Position numbers and translations under genes: made by a program. The notes under the pieces were generated by a model. That model was not told where the DNA came from and ran no database searches. It worked only from the letters and a program-made list of their open reading frames with translations. From the NCBI GenBank assembly GCA_003116995.1, contig BDSL01000022.1, forward strand, positions 806,001-870,000: a stretch of 64,000 bases of DNA, written 5' to 3'. Below are positions 32,601 through 45,700 of the stretch, piece by piece. Source of the DNA: Yamagishiella unicocca. Taxonomy: Eukaryota; Chlorophyta; Chlorophyceae; Chlamydomonadales; Volvocaceae. The first letter of the stretch is position 1. Each line of letters starts with the position of its first letter.

Positions 32601-35600
32601 CGGCGGCGGAGGCGTTGGCGTCCCGGGTGGGCAGCTGGGAGTCAGCGGCCATAGCGACGCGCTCACCGGCGGTGGCATTCTAACGGGTGCGGCCACTGAC
32701 GTGAATAGCCGCCAACTGCGCTACACGGTTATGGTGCGCTCCGACAGCGTGTCGACTTCAGCGCTGGTGCGCGCCTACCAGACCGCCATTGCGCAGCACC
32801 AGCGCGCGCAGGCGGCTAGCAGCGGCGCCGATGTAGGGTCGGCATATGAGGAGATCCAGGTGCGACAGGGGCGGGTGCGGATGGTGCTTATGGCCGGAAG
32901 GAAGGGTACTCGGGTACTCGGCTCGGGGCCGGTTTTGGGTGAGCTGCTTACGGTACCTGGGGCGCCAGAAGTGCTGATATGCGAGTGTGCGGGAAGGTGC
33001 GCGCTCGAGGACTCGGTGGCGCTGGCTGCCTGGAGCTCGGCAGAGGCTTCAGGTGAAAGGAATGATCCTCTTCCTTTTTTTCCGAGGGGCCCTGTGCACT
33101 TCGGCGCGCTTCACAACCTATGGCCGCATGCCGCACCCCCAGCCCTTGCATAGCCTGCGGCCCTAACCGACTGCCTTTATTTTCTGCGTCTACTTGCCCG
33201 TATCCTCCTTGCCTTGCATCGTCCGGGCCGCTTACTACATCTGCCATCCCCGCAGGTGATTGCCAAGGCCGGGCAAGGTGCCTTTGGCTCCGTCTACGTG
33301 GCCCTGTGGAAGGGGCTGGTGGTGGCGGTCAAGGTCATGCGGCAGCAGGCCGAGGGCCGCCGCGCCATGCGCACGGCATGGGAGCTGGCGGTAACCAAGT
33401 CCGTCAGCCACCCTAACATCGTCATGGTGTACGCGACCTTCACCGACGTTGTGGTGGTCAAGCTGTCCAAGCGCCTTATTCGCTTCGTGCCGGCGGCCAC
33501 TACGCTGGCCGACCCGCCAGTCCCCGGAAGCGGCAGTGGCATGGGCGGCGCGCAGCTGGACGGCTCCGCCCCCGCCGGGGCGTCCGACGCGGGCGCACGC
33601 TGCCAGGTGTGCAGGCGGCGCGGTCCTGGTGACGGGCGGTCCGGGCAGCATCACGGAGGATGGGGGGCCTGAGGCCGGGGGATGGGGGGCCTGAGGCCGG
33701 ATCACGAAGGATGGGGGGCCTGAGGCCGGATCACGAAGGATGGGGGGCCTGAGGCCGGATCACGAAGGATGGGGGGCCTGAGGCCGGATCACGAAGGATG
33801 GGGGGCCTGAGGCCGGATCACGAAGGATGGGGGGCCTGAGGCCGGATCACGAAGGATGGGGGGCCTGAGGCCAGGGGACCGATCGCAGCTGATCCGCAGT
33901 GCACGGGATGCGTGGGTGTTGCAGTGCGCGCACTAGTCCTTTGCTGTTGGTGAACGTGCTGATGTAGCGCGGCGGCCGGCTCCTGCATGACCCATCACGC
34001 ACTTAAGTCGCGCCCACGGCGCCACGCGCTGCCCACCACCCCCCTGGCGCCACGTGGCGTCCTCGCTTCCGTTAGCCTAGATGTCGCCGCAGCTTTTCAG
34101 CTTGACCGCCGAAGGGCCCCCTACGACCTCCGACTTTCGTCTCGTCAACCAAGTTCTCCAGCATGCATCTCGAAACGTCTGTCCTAAACGGTTTTTACGC
34201 TTGTTTTCCTTGCAACCACCCCCCGCAGGTGATCATCATGGAGTACTGCAACCTGGGTCCGCTGCACCACTACGTGGCGGAGCGTCGCTACGCCCAGCAG
34301 CTGGCGCAGCAGCAGGCCGACAAGGATCGGCAGCAGCAGACCGCGCTGCCAGGCGGCGGCTCTGCTGACGCCACCGACGTCGCCGCGGCGCAGGTGGCGG
34401 CGCCCGCCGATGGTTGGCCCGGGGCTACGTCCGGCAACGGCGGTGGGCTTGCGCAGTCGGGCAGCAACAGCTCCTCGGGCTGCCTGCCTGCTAACTCGGT
34501 GACGGGGCCCGTGGAGTTCAGCACCACGCTGGCGACGCTGCTGGAGGTAGCGGCGGCGTTGCAGTACCTGCACTCGATGGGCTTCATCCACTGCGATCTT
34601 AAGCCTGAGAACGTGTTGCTCAAGGTGCGACTGCGGCTGGCTGCCTTCCGTAGGCGCGGAAGTCGTCATCCATGGCTTGGCATCCATGGCTCCATGGCCG
34701 TCATGCGACGCTAAGAGGCGCTTGGCTTTGCGACGACGACCAGCCCTTTCACACCCACCCCATGCACGCCCTTGCCCCATCGTCCTGCCCCCACACCTTA
34801 CCCTCACTCAATCTCTTGCGCAACAGGCCAGCCCAGGCGACCCCCGCGGCTTCACGATCAAGGTCTCTGACTTCGGTCTCAGCGAGCTGCTGACCAGTGA
34901 CGGGCCGCTCATGGGCGAGCTGGGCGGCACAGTGACGCACATCGCGCCGGAGATCGTGACCCACAAGCGCGTCACCAAGGCGGCGGATGCATATGCATTC
35001 GGCGTGGTCATGTGGGAGATGCTCACAGGTGGGATCAGGAAGGGGTTGCGTGGCAGGGTGGTTGCGCACCTTTGCTGCGCGCGGGGGCCGGGGGCAGGAC
35101 GATGGGACCAGCGCATCATGGGGTGTTAAAAGGACTTGTCGCCGTCACTTAAGGCAAGCAGCACTTGCGTAGGCGGGCCGGTGTCCAACGTGTGGAGAAA
35201 GGGCGTTGTGCATGGACCTTACGGAAGCACATGCCGGTATACCACTCAGATTAACAGCTTGGATGTCGGCAGGCCCATCCTCTCGAACACCGGCATCGCT
35301 CCCACCATGCCCGCCTCACGTTGCGCGCGCGGACAGCACCGATATGCAGCACGTTTACCCGCCGGCCATGCTGGTGCCCGCAACTGCCTCTCGTGTGCCA
35401 GGCAACCGCCTTTACTCGGACCTCTTCACGTCGGGCCGCGAGAAGCGCGTCCGTGACAAGCTGATCCTGGCCAAGGTGGCACACGAGGGCTTGCGGCCGG
35501 TGTTCCCAGAGGGCACGCCGCAAGAGTACTCGGTGCTCGCCCGTCGTTGCTGGACAGCCGACCCCGTCATGCGGCCCACCTTCACGGAGATCCTGACGGA

Positions 35601-36360
35601 GCTCGAGATGATCCAGCGGCGCTACTGCAAGAACGTGCAGCCGTCGCTGCCAGGGCTGGAGGGCCTTATGGGCAACGCCGCGCCGCCGGCGCCGGCGCCG
35701 CCGGGCGTTCCTCCTGCTGCGCCGCCGCCGGCGCTCGGGGTGGTGGGCAGCACGGGTGGCGGCGGTGGCAGCCGTGAAGGCGGTGGCAGCACGGGCGCGT
35801 CCACAGCTGGGGGCAACACGGCCCCCCTGCCGCAGGCGCAGCGTGTGCTGCCTCCCCATCCCGTCGCGCGCGCCACCACCGACGTTGGGATGGCCTCCAC
35901 CTCGCCTCGCGGGGCTGGGCCGGTTGCAACTGGCGCTAACGCCGGGGCAGCCTCACCGACGCAGCAGCAGCAGGTGGCCCTGGCGGCGGCCCTGACGCAG
36001 TTGCCTGGGGTGGCAGGCGCGGGCCCTGTGCGCCCCGACCAGACGAGCAGTGGTAATGGAGGGGTCAGCAGCTCCGCCTCGCTTCAGTACGGCGCCCCTA
36101 GTGGTGGTGGGTCTGCAGTCGGCCCTTTGCCGTTGCGTGCTGGCAGCACGCACAGCCCGCTGCAGCCGTCGCCACTGCGGCAGGTGTCCACTGCCCGAGG
36201 CGTCGCAATGGCAGGCAAGCCGGGCGGGGCCGGGGCCATTGGCGGCGGCGACAGCGACGCAGTGGCTGAGGCGGTAAACGTGGACGAGGCTCCTGATGCG
36301 GCTTCTATTGCGCCTGCTGCTGCTCCCAATGAGGAAGACGGCGGCGGAGCGGCCAGGTAG
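26633..36360 (+). CDS. GAF-like domain plus TKL-type serine/threonine protein kinase, 13 exons
   Basis: Likely sensory kinase. Exons: 26633-26842, 26971-27077, 27507-27745, 28075-28163, 28765-29032, 29836-30086, 30450-30679, 31407-31548, 32392-32859, 33256-33606, 34229-34624, 34827-35028, 35402-36360; 1303 codons plus TAG. The N-terminus MFCCFS could be palmitoylated. Residues about 190-510 are GAF-like (FQVLHHQAGCQAFLVLPLYQ, GHTVVGALLLAHTEP, VVAAPIAHGGRHLGAILWLS). The kinase domain starts near 669: loop GQGAFG 674-679, VAVK with Lys694, catalytic loop HCDLKPEN 906-913, DFG 932-934, APE 957-959, then DAYAFGVVMWEML and RCWTADPVMRPTF, typical of TKL/Raf-like kinases. HCD replaces HRD (non-RD). 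Low-complexity inserts sit before the hinge and before HCD. The C-terminal 230 residues are Gly/Ala/Pro-rich and disordered. Exons 1-4 and the exon 7 donor are the least certain; exon 7 may end earlier than 30679. Confidence 0.82.
31029..31085. repeat. Perfect inverted repeat, 20-bp arms, inside kinase intron 7
   Basis: Arm GTGGACGCGTCCGCGTGCAC at 31029-31048, 17-base loop, exact complement at 31066-31085. The loop's CAGGGTGCCGCC (31049-31060) is itself complementary to GGCGGCACCCTG at about 31112-31123, so a larger alternative fold exists. The tract lies in the intron between 30680 and 31406. Confidence 0.93.
31580..31750 (+). repeat. Two copies of the second dispersed intron motif (kinase intron 8)
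   Basis: About 31581-31600 has TTGTGAGGAAAGCCCATGG. About 31704-31750 has GATTCGAGGGAAACCCGTGG, then ATGTCCGAAAAAATCGTTTA. The same pattern occurs at about 17114, about 45611 and, inverted, at about 34170 and about 13886. Confidence 0.65.
33656..33872 (+). repeat. 29-bp minisatellite in kinase intron 10, about 7 copies
   Basis: The unit is GGATCACGAAGGATGGGGGG plus CCTGAGGCC, and copies are nearly identical. The array starts about 50 bp after the exon 10 donor (33607). CCTGAGG and GGATC palindromic pieces recur every 29 bp. Confidence 0.93.
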
Positions 36361-39300
36361 ACAGCAGCCGGTTCTCAAGCCGGCACCTTCCCGGTAGGCG
36401 AGGCGTGCCGCCATGCCCCTGCGCAATGGCGTACATTTGTTGATGCGTGTTCTGCTGCACCCAAGATTCAACGTGCTGTGGACAGGGGAGGCAAAGTGCC
36501 GGCCAAGACTTTGGACGCATGGTAGTATGAATAACGGCCGGTTGAGCAGCAAGTCCTCTTGCAATGTATGAGAGGGACAACAGCGCATTTATATGGTGCG
36601 GCGCGGACTTGGGTTGTGGACCTCCGGCATGATGGCCGGAAACACATTGCCTGGTGAATGAAGCGTAAGTCGGTTCGACGTCCGTTCTTACCTTTGCCGG
36701 CCCGGCTCAGGTTCCTGCGGACCGACCAAACGCATTAAGCAATTAGTTTGCATAACGGGACAGAGCCTCCGCGCAATGCAAAGGTTGCGCTGCTCACAAG
36801 TCGAACTGCTATCCGACGCTGTCATATCATGCGCGCAATGCGACCGGCCTGGTCTCCCGGATCGTGCCGGCGTCGGGGCCCCGAGCACAGCGGTGAAGGG
36901 AGAGAGGCGGCGAAGCGTTGTATTGGCAAGGCCGGCAACACCAGCGATTTAAGGGAACGAATAAGCGAGTTGCGTGCGATGGGCTATGCTTAGTAAGGGG
37001 CGCCTGGAGTGATGCAAGCCGACTGTCTGCGCGCAGCGGTGGGATGCTGGGTCTTTGTTGCTTTAGGGTGATCTTTTCGTTCTCAACCAGCCGTTTTCAC
37101 CCCAGGGTACGCAGTCCCAGGGGCAGTGGAGTAATCGTATGCGGCAGCTGGGTGTTTTGAGGGACACGAACGGCGGTGATATGGCTGTCCACAGCGCGTG
37201 CCGCCTGGAGCTGACGTCTTAGTGACTGGTGTTGGATGTCTTGACGCATACATGCCAGCCACGCCATGTGGAGACTCGGATCACCGGCATCTCACTGCGT
37301 CGGATTGTGGGGTGGGCCATCGTTGTCCATGGGGGCTCCTCGCCAGATACTGCTTTGGGTGCGGAGGGTTTCAGACGGAAGGAAGTTGTTTTTTCTTGTC
37401 GGGATTAATGCAGAGCGTTGAACGAACGGATGCCGAGGATCGTTTTAGTATTTCAGACTCGACACGGCCCCCTCCTGGCCAAAGGCTGTTGTTTCGAGGG
37501 TGCTGTCCGGCGGTCAGTTTCTACTGCAGTAGCAGGCTTGCGCGCACTCACTTCTTATGGCAATGAGGCATCCAGTCGTCGGTGGTCCTGGCTGGAAGCA
37601 TGTGATGCAGACGTGCAAGGCGCTGCGGGGGGAATGATGACCGTACGCATCGTCCTACCGGTGCACCGATCCGGTAGCGTACGGGAACCCTCCCTAGCTT
37701 TCTTTTGCTGGAAGCGTCGGCTGCTGCGGGTGCCCGTTCGTGTGATGGACGGCGGTCTGGCAAGCGGGAGTCAATCCGCTGACGTAATGAATCAGTAGCT
37801 AGGAGCCGCGGCCAAGGCCGTGCTTGCACGTTATGAAACTGCTGTGATTTCACTGACGCCGGAAGCATGGAGGCTGACATACAGACACACATTCATCCTT
37901 GGACGCCGCGACATGCGGCACTCTTGGCTGCTGCTGACGCAACCCGCCTCTGCGAGAAGGGCGAAGCTGGCCCCGGAACAAGCGCGGTCGACAGCCCGGC
38001 GCCATGACTCTGGGCTGTAGCGACTCGCGCGGCGCGTGGGGTTTCTCTCGGGGAATGTTTTGGAACCTTACGCCGTGGAGAGGTATATGCACTGTGCAAG
38101 GCATCACCGCGGAGGAGAAGATAGCGTGGAAATGATGTCCGGTTGGAGCCCAGTTTATGATGATAATTATAAATCCCTCCTTGCCATGAGGCGCTCAAGT
38201 CTATGGCCACAACTATGCAGGTGTTGCCATGGCAGAACTGTGGGCAACGACAGAGCAGCCTCGGACCGAATGACTTGCTATCTCGTGGCGTGCGGATATG
38301 GAACTATTGATATCAATTTAGGATTGAGGCTTGGGGTCTGAGGTGCGGGACGGGCGCCAGCGGACACGCCGTTGACGTAGGCTCCGCGGTGTGGGGATTT
38401 CGGTACCGTGAGCGGTGTCGTACTGGGCCACCCAAGTCGGGCTTGCTGGTGTGGATGGCAGCGCAATCGGGTGGCTTTAGAAGACCTTCGAGGGTATCTT
38501 ATGCGCTCACTTCTGTCTGGACTCGCGGAGTCCTTTTTTAAGCCCCGAATCTGCTGCTGAGCGACGGCTGGCTGAACCGCAACCCCTGGGCGCGAGAGAT
38601 GATGGCGACCCAGGGCCTCCCACCCAAATCGAAGTTCTCCACATGCACCTTATACATGTGCTCGGAAACAGGTTTCCTACCAGGATATCAATACCTGTGC
38701 CATGTGTGCCCAATACTCATTTCTACTCTACTCAACTTCCAATCAGACATGCGGCATTGATGCCGCCTGCATGAACCCCGCAGCAGCCGGCAGCAACCCG
38801 TCGCTGATCGAGGGCGAACGACTCCGAAACGGATGTCCTTCTCCCCGCGTTTCATGAGTATCATGCAGAGTCAAGCGCAAGGGCGAGGTGCGCTGAGGAC
38901 CAAGGGGCAGCTGAGAATCCCAGCAACCAGCCGCGGCAGTTGTCAGGTGCTGGGAGCCCACTTCCGTGCAGGATTGCCAGGCCCTGTACAACCGGCTGCA
39001 TCGTAGCACACAATAACAATGCAACGCGATGTCCCGCACAACTTAGTTCAGGCGTGTTTGCGTCGCGGCTTGCGGACCGTCATACCGGTACGTGAAACTG
39101 CGTGGCATGCACTTCCGCTCTTACATTGGAAGTATTCATGTTTTTGCATTTGATTGAATCCACAAGAGTTGGTGGCCCGTGCATGACCTTGGCACCAGAG
39201 GCTCAGCACGCAGGCCGTCGCATCAAGGACGACCCAGGTGTGCGCAGATATTACAGCAAAAAATAATTTGGCATATGTTTACATGGAAGTCACGGCTGCA

Positions 39301-39795
39301 ATTTACTGTAATCTTCGCGAATGTAAGAGGGACCCAAGCATCCAATGTCCGCATCGACAATTCCCTCGGCAGCAAGCATCACAACAATACCAGTGCGCCA
39401 ATTCAAGTCTATCATCCTGTTTTACATACAAAATCAGTTAACACACAAAGAATAGTTGATAATGCTGGACCTCTTACCGTTGGAGAGAGGCTCTTCAGCA
39501 GCGTCTCCCTCGCCACGATGCCAGGCGTCGCAGGTTATGGACAATTGGTGGGTATCGGATTACGGAGCCGAATACCTGCGGGGTAGATGTCGCTGTCCGC
39601 TCAACCTGTCTGTGGCCCTCAGGTTTCGCCGGTCTGGTCGACGTCCTTCTGCTGCCAAAGCTGTCCAGGCTGCTACGATGGTAAGAGGATTTGAGCAAGT
39701 ACATTGAACATGGTGTTGGTTTCATTGGTAGGATTTGTTTGCGCCGTTTCGCTGTCAGGCCAATTAACCAACCCAACTTCACCGTCGTGGCCACT
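36361..39795. other. Intergenic region between kinase and transporter genes
   Basis: The 3' UTR of the kinase must begin here. I see no TGTAA close to the stop; the first clear ones are at about 39307 and 39321. No frame shows conserved motifs on either strand, although several chance frames of 80-130 codons exist. No tandem array or long inverted repeat was noticed. The transporter promoter and 5' UTR should be in the last few hundred bases. Confidence 0.5.
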
Positions 39796-42700
39796 ATGGT
39801 TCGTGCATCCTTGAGGCCCTTTTCGCGAAGGTGTCATGCAACCGTGGATTCAGGTTGTTGCCGCCGCGTGTTAGAGGCGAGAGAAGTCTGCTTCTCACCT
39901 CTCGTGCCTTTCGCAATGAGCTCCTCGCCTCACTTCATCGCTGCTGCTGGAGTTGTCCATTACGCAAGCCTCCAACAATTGCACGCCGCTCACATATCCG
40001 CCGTGCCATGCGCTGTGCTTTCTTTGTCCACGTTCCAGACGTCTATATCCTCCGTTTTCCCCCATTCCACCACCTCTGCTCCCGCTCCACCTCTGCTCCC
40101 CCATCCAGCCGTTTCGTGGGCTATCCCGGAAGCTCCAGAGCCGCGTGCTATGCTTCAATCGATCTGACGGCAGTCCGCCAGGGCCACTGTCTCTGGGCGG
40201 CAAGTCACGGCTGAAGGGTTCCGCGGACAAGGTACGCGCGAACGTATCCCACAGTGACGTGGGCCCTACCGCACGCGTAATTTGTATTTTCTGCACTCCC
40301 CTCCACGGCCCTCCTGCTTCTCCAGGACAGCCGCCTCCCCGCCGCCTGCCCGCAGCCAACACCCCTCCCGCACTTAGCCCAATTCCCCGCCTCCGCTTCC
40401 CAGCCGCCGCCTCCCCTCCCTGCTGTCCTGCCGTTGCCCCTCCGCATGCGCGCCTCCTCAGTCCCCGCTCACGGCCGATGGGCTGGCCGTGGCATCTGAC
40501 TTTGAGCCCGAGCCCTTGGCGGCGACTTCGGGCCTGGCCGCCACTACACAGGTAGGGGTAATGCTGGTTCGTCATGATGGCGCCACCTCACGTCATGATG
40601 GCGCCACCTCACGTCATGATGGCGCCATCTCATGTCATGATGGCGCCACCTCACCTCATGATGGTGCCACCTCACGTCATGATGGCGCCACCTCACGTCA
40701 TGATGGCGCCAGAAACTCACGTCATGATGGCGCCACCTCACGTCATGATGGTGCCACCTCACGTCATGATGGTGCCACCTCACGTCATGATAGTGCCACC
40801 TCATGTCATGATGGTGCCACCTCACGTCATGATGGCGCCACCTCATGTCATGATGGCGCCACCCCATGTCATGATGGCGCCACCTCATGTCATGATGGTG
40901 CCACCTCACGTCAGGATGGCGCCACCTCACGTCATGGTTCCAGCTCATGTCATGATGGTGCCACCTCACGTCATGATGGCGCCACCTCACTTCATGATGG
41001 CGTCACCTCATGTCATGATGGTGCCACCTCACGTCATGATGGTGCCACCTCACATCATGATGGCGCCACCTCACGTCATGATGGTGCCACCTCACGTCAT
41101 GATGGTGCCACCTCACGTCATGATGGTGCCACCTCACGTCATGATGGTGCCACCTCATGTCATGATGGTGCCACCTCACGTCATGATGGCCCCAGAAACT
41201 CACGTCATGATGGCGCCACCTCATGTCATGATGGCGCCACCTCATGTCATGGTGGCGCCACCTCACGTCGTGATGGCGCCACCTCATGTCATGATGGCGC
41301 CACCTCACGTCATGATGGCGCCACCTCACGTCATGGTTCCAGCTCACGTCATGATGGTGCCACCTCACATCATGATGGCGCCACCTCATGTCATGATGGT
41401 GCCACCTCACGTCATGATGGTGCCACCTCACGTCATGATGGCGCCACCTCACGTCATGATGGCGCCACCTCACGTCACGATGGCGCCAGAAACTCACGTC
41501 ATGATGGCGCCACCTCACGTCATGATGGTGCCACCTCATGTCATGATGGCGCCACCTCATGTCATGATGGCGCCACCTCATGTCATGATGGCGCCACCTC
41601 ACGTCATGATGGCGCCACCTCACGTCATGATGGCGCCACCTCACGTCATGATGGTGCCACCTCATGTCATGATGGTGCCACCTCACGTTATGATGGCGCC
41701 ACCTCACGTCATGATGGCGCCACCTCACGTCATGATTGTGCCACCTCACGTCATGATGGCGCCACTCGAGTCATGATGGCGCCACCTCACGTCATGATGG
41801 TGCCACCTCACGTTATGATGGCGCCACCTCACGTCATGGTTCCAGCTCACGTCAGGATGGTGCCACCTCACGTCATGATGGCGCCACCTCACGTCATGAT
41901 GGCGCCACCTCACGTCATGATGGCGCCACCTCACGTCATGATGGCGCCACCTCACGTCATGATGGCGCCACCTCACGTTATGATGGCGCCACCTCACGTT
42001 ATGATGGCGCCACCTCACGTCATGATGGTGCCACCTCATGTCATGGTTCCAGCTCACGTCATGATGGTGCCACCTCACGCCTCGTCACAACTGTTCGTAC
42101 TCCCTCGCAACCCACCTCCCTGACCCCGCTATGCACGGCTCCCCCTCCCCCTCGGCCTCCTCCCCCCCGCCCTCCTCCCCCCCGGCCTCCTCCCCGCCCT
42201 CCTCCCCCTCAGCCACTGCTTGACGGCCTGTCTGGCTGGCGCAAACGGTGGACCGTGGTGGGGCTGTGCTTCGTGGCCTTCGTGCTGTGCAACCTGGACC
42301 GGGTCAACATGTCGATAGCCATCCTGCCCATGGCGCAGCAGTACGGATGGAGCACGGCGACAATGGGCCTCGTGCAGTCGTCGTTCTTCTGGTGGGTCGT
42401 GGGGCCGTGGGGTCTGGCCTTCAGCACAGCAGGTTCGGGCACAGCAGGCCGGCCTATGGGGGGTCGGTGGAGGCATCAGAGGGCCGCCCAGGGTTGCGTT
42501 ATCTAGGGTTACGAATTCCGCGGTCTGGGCTTCACTCCTCGGTGTTTGTGCTCGCTCACGTTACAGCAACTGTCTTTGCATCCTCCCGGAGCCCTCTCCT
42601 CCACCCCATACTACCTGCACCCATACCAACTCCCATGGACATCTCCTCCGCGGCACCACCGCTCATCTCCGCTCCTCCGCCGCTGCGCTCCCAGGGGCTA

Positions 42701-45700
42701 CCTCCTGACCCAGATCGCCGGCGGCGTGCTGGCGGACCGGCTGGGCGGCAAGGTGGTGCTGGGCCTGGGGGTGCTGTGGTGGTCGCTGGCTACGGCGGCG
42801 ACGCCCACCGCGGCTCAGGCGGGGCTGCCGGCGCTGCTGGCCGCCCGCTGCCTGATGGGTGTGGGCGAGGGGGTGGCCATGCCGGCCATGAACGCCATGC
42901 TAGCAAAGTGGGTGCCGACGGGGGAGCGCAGCCGCAGCCTGGCGCTGGTCTACAGCGGCATGTTCACAGGTGGGGGGCGGGGGCTTAGGGTTTTAGGGTG
43001 GGGGCGGGGGCTTAGGGGTTTTGGTCTTGGGTAAACAGCGGGGGCACTGTCGATTGGGAGTAAGGACTGGGGGCTTAGGATGGGGTCGGGGGTGGGGGCG
43101 GGGGCGGGAGTGGGGACGGGGGCTTAGGGTTTTTGGTTTTGGGTAAACAGCGGGGGCACTGTTGATTGGGAGTAAGGACGGGGGGCGCTTTGATTGTGTT
43201 CGTCGACGCGATGCCGGAGTATCTGGTGGTCATTAGCGGGGCTGGAAGGAAGGAGTGGTAGCGGCGCTCGTCAAGCGTGACCGTGTCGGCCGATGCGGTT
43301 TCACTCGCATCATGCAGCAACAGCTGCAGCCGGCCGATGCGGTGCCGCGCAAATGTGTTCCGCTCGCCGGCTCCAAGCCAAGAGGTGGATGCGAGGAGGT
43401 GGTGTGGTGCTCCGACGGAGCAAGCGGCGAGGATCCTCCTAGTAGGAGGGGTGACGACGTGGCTGTCGTACATCTGGCAACGCCACTGCAAGGACAGCCC
43501 GAGGTCGTAGCTGTCTGCATTAGGGGCGATGACGGGTTGTTTTGGTGTCGCAGCCCCTCTTGCCTGTGAAGCATGCTCCGCCGCAACCTACCGCTCCGGA
43601 CCCGGCCCCCGCTGCCCCTTCCCCTCTCTCTCCCCCGCTCCTGCCAGGCTCCGTTCTGGGCCTGGGCGCCAGTCCGCACATCCTGGCGGCCTTCGGCTGG
43701 CCCTCCGTCTTCTACGCCTTTGGCAGCCTGGGCATTCTGTGGTGGGTCCCGGCTCGGGCGGTTTGATAAGAGAATCCGCGAATCCACGGCCGACAAAGCG
43801 AGGGCGGTGAAGGTGACGGTCCAGCGGAGGGGGGGGGCCGCCGTGACGTGGCCCCTGCGGCCCCATCGTGGCACCTGGGTTCCACCGTCACTCATACGCT
43901 GTGGACTGAGGGGCACGGGCTGCGGCACCCCTGCGTCGCGATCATGACCTGTCATCGAACCCGCTCCTCGCTCCCGCCTTCGTCCTTCCCCACCCCCCCT
44001 CGCTCCTCACCCCCGATCCACCTCCGCCTTCGTCTCCCCCCCTTCGCTCCTCACCCCCGATCCACCTCCGCCTTCGGGTGGTCGGTTTCTTAGTCAGTGC
44101 CGACCCGCGGACTTTCCTCACAACCCCCCGCCCCCGCCCCCGCCCCCGCCTCCGCCCCCGGCCCCCCAGGTACCTGGTGTGGCAGAGCCAGGCGGCCAGC
44201 AGCCCCTCCGAGGATCCTAAGCTGAGCTCCGAGGAGCGCGACTTCATCCTGGCCAACACCCACGCCTCCAGCCAGGCCAAGGCGGGGGCCATACCCTGGG
44301 GAGCGCTGCTCAGCCGCAAGGAGGTGCGCGAGATGGGGCCTGGGGCCGGGATCGGGTTTGTGTGCTGGTTGGAACAGGCACGGCATTTGTCAACAGGTGT
44401 CATTTTGCTGATGATGGAGGTGGCAGGAGGTGGGAGAGAGTGTGGGCGGGCGGGATTGGCGGGCGGGATTGGCGGGCGGGAGAGCAGGGCGTGTGGTTTG
44501 GTGGCAGCCACGTCAAGGTCGTGTGGCCGGCGGACACTGGGGCAACGGTGGGGGCTGGGAGGTGTAGAAGAGCGCTCTAGCGGCCGGAGAATGAGCGACC
44601 AGGTCTCTCTTGGGTGGGTGGGTATGTTGCACAGGGGGCGGGGTGGGGGTTGGGGAAAGCCCGTTAACTAGGAGGGGCGGGGGGGTAAAAAAACGAACCC
44701 GGGGCGGGGAGGGGGGGAGGGGGTTGGCGTAGGCGGCGGGCGTGTGCGGTTTGCGGGTGGTTTGCAAGGGTGGTTTGCAAGGGTGGTTTGCAAGGGTGGT
44801 TTGCAAGGGCGGTTTGCAAGGGCGGTTTGCAAGGGTGGTTTGCAAGGGTGGTTTGCAAGGGTGGTTTGCAAGGGTGGTTTGCAAGGGTGGTTTGCAAGGG
44901 TGGTTTGCAAGGGTGGTTTGCAAGGGTGGTTTGCAAGGGTGGTTTGCAAGGGTGGTTTGCAAGGGTGGTTTGGAGGAGACAGCCAAGTGGAAAAACGCGG
45001 CGCCTCCTTTGGCGGCCGCTTCGACCAGGGGGCCACCGCCCGCTCGGGCGACCCTCCCGCCTCCCCTCCTCCGAACCCCCCCCCCCGCCCCACCACGTAT
45101 GTCGTGGTCGTGGTCGTGGCCGTGGCCGCAGGTGTGGGCCATCATTCTGTGCCACTTCTGCCACAACTGGGGCCTCTTCATCCTGCTGACGTGGATGCCC
45201 GCGTACTACAACCAGGTACGGCATGCGTCACGGCGCGGGCGGCCCTCCAAACCCTCCCCGCGGCTGCTGCTCGCAGCTCTCTCACGACGTGCGTTGTGAC
45301 ATGACTGGCCCGCTCTCCCCAGCCTCACCACGCAGTATCATCCCACCCCACCGCACCCCCACCCCACCCCGGCTCCCTTACAGGCTCACGTACCTCTCCA
45401 TGTGTCGTCCCGCGGGTTTCCTCTCAACCTGCCGGCCCCCTTCCTGCCCGCACGCAGGTCCTGGGCCTCGACCTGATGCAGAGCGGTGTGCTGTCCGTGT
45501 TGCCCTGGGTGGCCATGGCGGTGATGGCCAACGTGGCGGGCTGGGCGGCAGACGCCCTGGTGGCGAGGGGCACCAGCATCACCCTCGTGCGCAAGGTGGG
45601 GGCGCGGGGGGTTGCAAGGAAAGTCCGTGTATGAAAGAAAAACCGTTTAGAACGGGGGGGAGGGAGGGGAGGGAGGGAGGGGGTGAAGGTGTAAGGGGTT

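Noticed and set aside
40489..42123. 544-codon frame of HDGATSR repeats, and matching frames on both strands, as a repeat protein gene
   Set aside because: The array sits between a good donor (40552) and acceptor (42212) whose phases join conserved transporter exons. Its openness follows from a 21-bp unit without stops. It is kept only as a possible retained-intron product.
44742..45304. Three overlapping frames of about 140-186 codons with VCKGGLQGWFAR repeats
   Set aside because: They come from the 13-bp intronic minisatellite, whose unit length rotates through all frames.
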